Shown: in pieces, positions 58,301 through 64,000 of the stretch | Layout: each line of letters opens with the position of its first letter | Numbering within the stretch: position 1 is the first letter of the stretch | Assembly (NCBI GenBank): GCA_037447655.1 | Contig: JBBHKE010000323.1 | Location: forward strand, 379,484-443,483 | Source of the DNA: Zygnema cylindricum | Lineage: Eukaryota; Streptophyta; Zygnematophyceae; Zygnematales; Zygnemataceae | Direction of reading: 5' to 3' | DNA length: 64,000 nucleotides | The notes under the pieces: generated by a model | What the model saw: only the letters and a program-made list of their open reading frames with translations | Database searches by the model: none | What the model was told of the DNA's origin: nothing | Program-made: the position numbers and the translations under genes

Positions 58301-60642
58301 TTACCCTATTATAAAGATTACAATTGGCTTTGTGTAGACTTTAGTCTTACAAGGTTTGGAGGTTCGTCAGTTGACCGATAGATGATGGAATGCTTCCACT
58401 CAACTGGTTGTTATATAACACTCTGTAATGCCGTCGAGCCCAACCCATCAAATCCCCCCTCCTTTCTAAATAGCTACTAATTATTTGAATCGTAATATAA
58501 TTTAATTAAAAGAAAAAGAAGTGTGAACTCTTGTTATGTACATTTGTAGGGCTACTATTCAAATGGCACTCGTGAAAATTAACAACAGTAATTTATAATG
58601 GATTTTCATTTGTAATTGGTGGAATCCTCTATCCCCCTTTTTTTACAAGTTGAATTGTGAAATACACAAGCTTTCATAAAATGTTTCATTTTTTCAAACC
58701 CAAGTACAACATTTACGATTTCTTAGACTGAATGTCAAAACAATTACAAAGGTTTTCTCTCGAAGACGACACCCATTTACCACCATTCGAACACCCAATT
58801 TCTCCCCTAATCATCCCCTTATAAACCTTTCTCATCTTTTCTCAATAATATTAAAGAGGCATATAATACAGAGCCTCACTAGTTTTTCTGCCTTTTGCAT
58901 GATTTTTTCAAATCAAGTTCATAGCCTAGTTTCATTTTCATCAGAGCGTCGACCTAAAAAACACATGATGAGAACCTCCACATTTTCTTTGACCTTCCTC
59001 TCTTTACCACCAGAAAGAAAATATAAAAGAAATAAAATTCAAAAAAATGTAAATCCTGGATGCTTTTACCTATATTTATTTAATATTCATTTGCTTAGCT
59101 TTTCTTAAGTTTATTTTTAAAAATCACACTAAATATGTTTTGGGGGAGCGGTGAGGGTAAGCTCCACCGAAATATTAAATATGGCTTGGGAGAAGGGTGA
59201 CGGTAAGCTTCCATGTCACACTAAAAATGATTGTGGCGAACGATTGATGGGAGGGAATGTGGGACACGGTAGTAGACGTTTAAGGTACAGCTCACCAAAC
59301 AAATAACCTATGGTACGGGGAGCGTTGGATCTTCCTCCCCCTTTCTATTTCCTATCTCCCTCCCCTTTTCACCCTATATTGAGATAAATCGTGTTGTTTA
59401 TCGTTTCACCAAACTTTGTAATAATCGACTATTGTGCCTAAAATTTTTGTGGTAAATATGAAAGAAAAAAAAAAAAAAAAATAATGACTTTCAAAAAAAA
59501 GAGATTTCCAAACAAATTCATTGTCATTCATCACCGTTTTAAAGGACATTCTACCCTATTCTAAATATACCAGTTAGCTCTGTGTATAATTAACTCTTAC
59601 AAGACTATGAGGGTTGTCATTTGACCGATGGACGATGGAATGCTTCCACTCAATTGGTTACTCTGTAGTGCTCTGAAACGCCATCCAACGCATCAAACCC
59701 CTTCCCCCTCTTTTCAGGCCATTTAGTTATTTTGGACCTTAACATCATAAACTTTAGGAAAATGAAAATGAGCTATTGTTATATATTGATAAGGCTCCTA
59801 CCTGGCTTCTCACTTGTGAAACTAGATGGCTGCAACTTTTTATGAAATTTTAATCGTAAATGATAGATTTCACACCCCCCCCAACCCTTTTTTTACAGAT
59901 TGAAATGTGGATCATAAGGTAACCTGATCTTTTTTTAAATTAATACTTGCAAATCGTTTTTTTATTTCTGGTTATTTTGTTGTTAAAATTATGTTCATTT
60001 TTTTTTCAACATTTTGAGATTTTATCCGTTTGTGATTGGAAAAACTATCAAAAGCATATAACTTCACCCCTCAGGTAGGTTTTCATTTTGGTTTAAAGAA
60101 GGGGTGAGGGCAAGCTCCCATGTCACACTAAATATGGTTTGGGGAAATGTGAGGGTAATCTCCTGTGTCACACTAAATAAAAATGCGGTGGAAAAAATAT
60201 GGGAATGGGCAAGGTGGGGTGATGTAAGCTCCCCAAACATACTAATTACAGTTTTGGGGTGGGATCCCCTTTCCTCTCTCTCTCTCTCCCACTTCCGCCT
60301 AGCGTCGCTTTAAATATGTTCCGCTTTTTTTTCTAAAAAAAATTGGAAGAATTCAAAATTGTGATTACATTTTCCTAATAAGAATTGATCATCTTCAACA
60401 AATCCTTATACTTCAGTGTGTACATTTTTGTAGTACATATAATAAAATACAAAAATAATAGTAATTTCAAAACACAAGTATGCCAACAGATGTTTTCTTA
60501 TGACGCACCATTTTGAGGATTTTTTATACATTTATAGCGATAACAATTGGCTTTGTGTAGAATTTAGTCATACAATGTTTGGAGGTTTGTCAGTTGATCG
60601 ATGGACAATGGAATGCTGAATCAACTGGTATATATATAAGAA
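39868..60642 (-). CDS. gene 1: LRR array, EGF-like exon and proline-rich exon (multi-exon, partial)
   Basis: Minus-strand LRR exons of exactly 72 nt and phase 2 lie at 59672-59601, 58422-58351, 49635-49564, 48294-48223, 47849-47778, 44555-44484 and 43751-43680. Degenerate copies are at 60642-60574 and 45537-45466. Each encodes ..L..NQLSGSIPSSIGQ.T.L..L with AG and GT(A/G)AG borders. The cap/EGF exon 40992-40706 and proline-rich exon 40342-39868 follow. No LRR N-cap or signal exon is present before the Copia at 62.0 kb, so the 5' end is outside the window or lost. No kinase, membrane anchor or protease exon was found after the proline-rich part. It may be an expanding paralogue of gene 2 or a pseudogene in progress; an LTR element occupies one intron. 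Confidence 0.65.
40706..40992 (-). CDS. gene 1, LRR C-cap and EGF-like exon
   Basis: Homologous to the gene 2 exon 33380-33034: a last LRR (SIYNNYFTGPIV), a Cys-rich spacer (CNEFRGNCLFDL, SGCGSSDQRG), the shared FCNATQ word and an EGF-like module with CGGSGICSNST, RTCDCNQGY and YTCK. It starts in the LRR phase and ends in phase 1 at GTACGA, as in gene 2. The shared FCNATQ and CGG.G.C words show that both genes come from one ancestral LRR-EGF gene. Confidence 0.85.
41000..43679. other. gene 1 intron with polypyrimidine tracts and a 0.75-kb insertion
   Basis: The intron matches the one at 45.7-47.8 kb in order: a CACTCTTTAATTTGTA word, a TTGCGCTTAACGTGGATTT word at 41840-41870, a C/T tract at 41950-42080 and G-rich ATGAGGGGTTGATAGGG near 42350. 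Relative to that copy, an insertion occupies about 42680-43425. It includes a local duplication of TTCGTAGTTAATGTGGT and several TTTCGTTTCGT words. The insertion's identity is unknown. Confidence 0.6.
44385..46885. repeat. segmental duplication, copy A (LRR exon plus intron)
   Basis: About 2.5 kb nearly identical to about 59500-61970. It contains the LRR exon 44484-44555, the degenerate exon 45466-45537 and intron repeats. The exon at 44484-44555 is identical to that at 59601-59672. Confidence 0.9.
49745..50672 (+). mobile_element. solo or truncated LTR related to the nested element
   Basis: Ends GTAGAACAACA at 50672, like the LTRs of the 16566-21844 element, and shares GATATGGATCGAGTCAACGG-like, GAGATCCATAAGA and GAGTATAA-like words in the same order. 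It carries a 38-bp tandem duplication at 50173-50250 and an amplified array of ACAAACGCAGCTGCGACG-like units at 49828-50000. The start near 49745 is approximate, and no internal domain follows. Confidence 0.65.
54676..54985. repeat. minisatellite, about 50-58 bp x 6, leader of the LTR element
   Basis: Six copies of a unit with ACAAGGCTCACTTAGAGCA and GCCACACATGGCTGCAA. The array lies just downstream of the primer-binding site in the element's minus orientation, in the untranslated leader before any gag. Confidence 0.9.
55334..56248. mobile_element. insertion with terminal inverted repeats in the LTR
   Basis: Absent from the partner LTR (near 52080). Ends are inverted repeats: CATAGTTGTTCAA at 55337-55349 and TTGAACAACTATG just before the right border. 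TATGCT flanks both sides and may be the target duplication. It has no transposase frame. It contains a tRNA-like stretch with GGTTCAAGTCC and a GCAGCCATGG word like those in the Copia LTRs, ending TTTTTTCAACA near 55790, so it may itself carry a fragment of such an LTR. Confidence 0.7.
57060..57790. repeat. long polypyrimidine (C/T) tract
   Basis: Over 700 bases consisting almost entirely of C and T on the plus strand, with CCTCCCC-type runs. The many long open frames on both strands here are compositional. On the minus strand, the gene 1 transcript sense, the tract is G-rich. Similar shorter tracts lie at 41950-42080, 44060-44335, 46275-46465, 46835-46980, 48830-48975, 51110-51245, 51640-51790 and 61400-61580. 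Confidence 0.9.
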
Positions 60643-61970
60643 CTCTGGCTATGTACATTTGTAGAGCCATTATTCAACAAGGCACTCCTAAAAATGAATA
60701 ACAGTAATTTCTAATGAATTTTCAATTGTAAATGGTGGATTTGACCCCTCTCCAATCCTTCATTTTTCTTATTTTATTGTGGAACGCAACCTTACATGAA
60801 ATGTTTCATTTTCGCAAACCTAAGTGCAAAAATCACGGTTTCTTGTACAAAATGTTCGTTCATTGGTAAAGTTCATAGCTTTAATCTGTATACAGCATGT
60901 AAAAGGACGGAAATAAGTTTCTATTTTCTTTTACACCCTTATTTTCAACAATAATTGGAAGGTATGTGATGCTAAAAATGAGAAAAGGAGGGGGATTTCC
61001 GGTCTTTATATCTATTTTTTATGAAGAAAAGAGTGTTGGCGGACTCTTCGTGTTTGGAAAAATCTTCTTTTTTTTGGTTCTTTTTTTTTTAAACCGTGAC
61101 AAAGGTCATATTTTTTTTACATCATAATTTTTTATAAGTATATTTTTCAAATTTTGGCTTCCCTCTGCCATATTGATATTTATTCTATTCTCAAACTTCA
61201 TTTCGTTTCAATTTAAAAAAAAACAACAAATTTTTGGACAAGAAAAAGTCCCGATTTTTTCAATATCTTGCTAAAACTATTGCGCTTAACGTGGATTTCT
61301 ATAGATTTTCTATTTTTTTGTAGTAAGTTATTACCCCTTAGACGCTTTTGTTTTTTAAAACATTCCAAGTATTACCGTTTTTAGTAGGCATCTTGTTCCC
61401 CCCTTTCGAATTTCCCTTCCTCTCTCGTTTCGCCCTCTTGCCCTCCGTTATCTTCCTTCCTCTAGTCACCATTCTCCACTCTCCTAAACTTTTCCTTCCC
61501 TTCCCTCCCCTCTCTTCCCCTCCCCTCCCCTCTTTTGACATTCCCTCTCCTTCATTCACCTTCCTACTCTTTCCCCTCGCCTATAGAAAAAAAGCAAAAA
61601 AAATAAATACCTGAACAAAACAATAAAAATGAGACAAACTTATAAAGGTCTTTGTCGCACTAGATATGGTTTAGGGGAGCGGTGTGTCAAACTAGATATG
61701 ATTAGGGAGAAGGGTGGTAAGCTCTCCCCTTTCACAAAGTATGGCTTGCGGGAGGGCAATAGTTAAGCTCTCATAACACACTAAACATGGTTTAAAAGAG
61801 GGGTGAGGGTAATTTTTCCTATCACACTTCATATGATTGTGTGGGATGGGCATGAATGTGGGGGAGAGAGGGTGAATGTAGGTTAATCTCACGAGCGACA
61901 TTAACTATGGTGTTGAGAGCTAAGTTCCCCCTTCTCCCTCTCTCCCCTCTCGCACAATATCTTTCCATCC
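59500..61970. repeat. segmental duplication, copy B
   Basis: Near-identical partner of 44385-46885. The high identity extends through intron sequence, indicating a recent event. The degenerate second exon has lost three further bases here. A Copia LTR has inserted just beyond its end at 62009. Confidence 0.9.
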
Positions 61971-62008
61971 GCATCGGTCTCCCTTTCCCTCTCACCCTTC
62001 CCTCCTCT

Positions 62009-64000
62009 TGAAATTCTGGCTCCATAGCCTCCCAGAATGCACAACTCAACTCAAGCCTCGAAGATAGCCCGGACCCACTTTGGTTTAACCAAGAACAGCA
62101 ACCACCCAGGGAAGTAATAATTATGACCGGCTTCATTCCACTTAAGGAAAGTCTCCCTTGATTCCGCCGAAAAAATAATCAGTGAAAACGCTCAACCGAG
62201 CGGAATGTTATGGCTGTTCAAAGTCAGCCTCTTTAAACAGATGCTCGAGAAAGGGACTTGAAAACTTCCTAAGTTCCTAAATCCTACTCACAACCCCTAT
62301 CTAGTAAACTATCTACTAATAAGAATACTATAACGTACAATTTGTAGACGGGTTTGCCGTTAAATGAAAATATCCGCGTGTGAACTGTTTAAATAAATAT
62401 CGAACCCTATATCTGTATCGATTCTTCTACGACTCAATGGATAAGGTAGACGGCTATTATGTATTCCGTAGGACCTAGAATCAAATCAAGATCGATCCAT
62501 GTATTTTGTTAAGTTCTCCTTCTATTTCTCCCTCTCTCTTTATTCTGTACTTTGTCTACTAAGGAGGCAGCCATTGTGGCACTCCGCCTAACTCTCTCTC
62601 TCCTATGTAGAGTCCATGAAATAAACTAGTGACTTGAGAATTACTTTTTCAACACCCACATTAATTTTTAGTCACTTTTAAGTTTCAATCCACACTTTTC
62701 TTTACAAAATAACAGTTTTGGAGAAGGCACAAATTTTGTCATCATATCCGCTACCATTTCAGATTTGTATTCTAATCTAATAATTTTATTCTCAACTTTC
62801 TCCCTCACAAAGCTTAACCTGATATCCATTTGTTTAGCTTTAAAGTGATGCTTAGGATTTTCTGCAATTGTAATGGCAAGTTGATTATCACAAAACACAC
62901 TTTGCACACCACTCTTCATACATCCAAGCTTTTGGAGTAAGGATTTGACCCACATTTATTCTTTTACTACAGCTAAAGAGGCCGTGGATTTAGCCTCCAC
63001 AATGGACCGAGCTACAACCTTTTGTTGCTTGTTGCTACAATAGCAAGCTCTAGACGCGACTTGCAAAACATACCCCGAAGTGGATCTTCTCATCGGCACA
63101 TTCCCATAGCGGGTATCACTCCAAGTGGTGATGTCAGTATTTTCCCCGCCCAAATGCAACCATAGATCTTTGGTTCGTGCCAAGTATCTCATTACTGTCT
63201 TTGCTGCCTCTCAGTCTCTCTTCCTAGGATCATTTAGACTCTTATTTATAACTCCGATAGTTGCCGCTATGTCCAGACGGGTACAATTCATAAACTAAAT
63301 TAAACTCGTTACGATCTGTCTCTAGGGTATGTGTTTTATAAACTGTCTCTCTACATCACCCATCTAATCATCTAAAATTGCCATTCCTCCCTCTAAACTC
63401 CCCTCAAACACCTTTAAGTCTATTGGAGTAGTTATCTTCATCCATATGATCATCTAAAATTGCCATTCCTCCCTCTAAACACCCCTCAAACACCTTTTTA
63501 AAGTAAATTGGAGTAGAGCAATTGTTGGCTTTCTCCATTTGAAAAGTTGCTATGTCCGTATAGGTACAATTCATAAAGTAAATTAAACTCCTTACGATCT
63601 ATCTCTTGGGAATATGTTTCATAAACTGTCTCTCTTTTTTATCCATCTGATCATACGGACTTCATCCATCTGATAATAAGGAATATGTTTCATAAATTGT
63701 CTCTCTTCTTCATCCATCTTATCATTTAAAATTGCCATTCCTCCCTCTAAACTCCCGTCAGACACCTTTTTTAAGTGCATTGGAGTAGTTGTCTTCATCC
63801 ATATAATCATCTAAAATTGCCATTCCTCCCTTTAAACACCCCTCAAACACCTTTTTTAAGTCCATTAGAGTAGAGCAGCTGTTGGTTTTCTCTATCTGAA
63901 ACTTTTCCAACATGTTTCCTATTGCTTTTTTTTGAGTAACTTTTATCATTCTCTTTTCATTATCTTTTTCTATGTGAATTCCTAAAACATATCTAGCCTC
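62009..64000 (-). mobile_element. Copia retrotransposon, 3' part, cut by the window edge
   Basis: The 3' LTR is 62654-62009 (TGTTGAAAAAGT start on the minus strand). The interior continues past 64000. RNase H is clear: MRYLARTKDLWLHLGG, WSDTRYGNVPMRRSTSGYVL (63192-62956) and CDNQLAITIAENP with the KQMDI segment (62955-62668). Upstream, QKKAIGNMLEKFQIEKTN (63949 on) is the reverse transcriptase end. Between them, about 0.6 kb holds repeated copies of a linker segment. Frameshifts separate the blocks. The five bases before the LTR are CCTCT, the predicted target duplication. Confidence 0.85.
63352..63880. repeat. tandem duplications inside the Copia coding region
   Basis: The word AAAATTGCCATTCCTCCCTC, followed by TAAAC.CCC.TCA.ACACCTTT, occurs four times (near 63374, 63456, 63727 and 63815). 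In between are duplicated copies of AATATGTTTCATAAA.TGTCTCTC. The units translate, minus strand, to DLKKV.EG.L.GGMAILDD and variants. Confidence 0.85.

Overview
This is eukaryotic nuclear DNA, AT-rich, with long introns and many transposable-element remnants. The genes, the 72-nt leucine-rich-repeat (LRR) exons of plant receptor type, a plant-like LRR N-terminal cap, a DUF659-type hAT remnant and Copia-superfamily retrotransposons point to the green lineage (land plant or streptophyte alga). I cannot name the species. No bacterial, organellar, rRNA, intact tRNA or CRISPR features are visible.

Host genes. All recognisable host exons lie on the minus strand and form two neighbouring multi-exon genes. 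Gene 2 (38262 down to 9799) can be spliced by eye with consistent phases into an unusual secreted or receptor-like protein: LRR N-cap, at least six LRRs, LRR C-cap, EGF-like module, papain-type (C1A) cysteine protease with all catalytic residues, two EGF-like modules, half of a third, and four LysM modules. Gene 1 (60642 down to 39868) is a paralogous LRR array ending in the same kind of C-cap/EGF exon, but followed by a proline-rich exon. Its LRR exons and flanking introns have been copied repeatedly as units. One duplication of about 2.5 kb (44.4-46.9 kb and 59.5-62.0 kb) is nearly identical.

Mobile elements. One intron of gene 2 holds a four-level nest: an old plus-strand Copia (13.3-14.7 and 26.5-27.9 kb), split by a minus-strand Copia (14739-26533, target duplication CCACA), split by a gag-only plus-strand LTR element (16566-21844, target duplication GTCCT), whose left LTR is split by a 685-bp insertion (17091-17775, target duplication TTATT) carrying a short coding-like fragment. 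Another non-autonomous LTR element sits in gene 1 (51793-57052), a solo or truncated LTR lies at about 49.75-50.67 kb, and a further Copia runs off the right edge (62009-64000). A decayed hAT transposase lies at 4.2-5.4 kb and a truncated LTR at 1.3-2.2 kb. Three LTR elements share a primer-binding site complementary to the anticodon region of initiator tRNA-Met (half-tRNA priming).

The rest is intergenic or intronic: AT-rich sequence, minisatellites, TA microsatellites and long polypyrimidine tracts. Many open frames there are by-products of low-complexity DNA. Exon boundaries are read from GT/AG sites, phase and protein similarity; there is no transcript evidence here.
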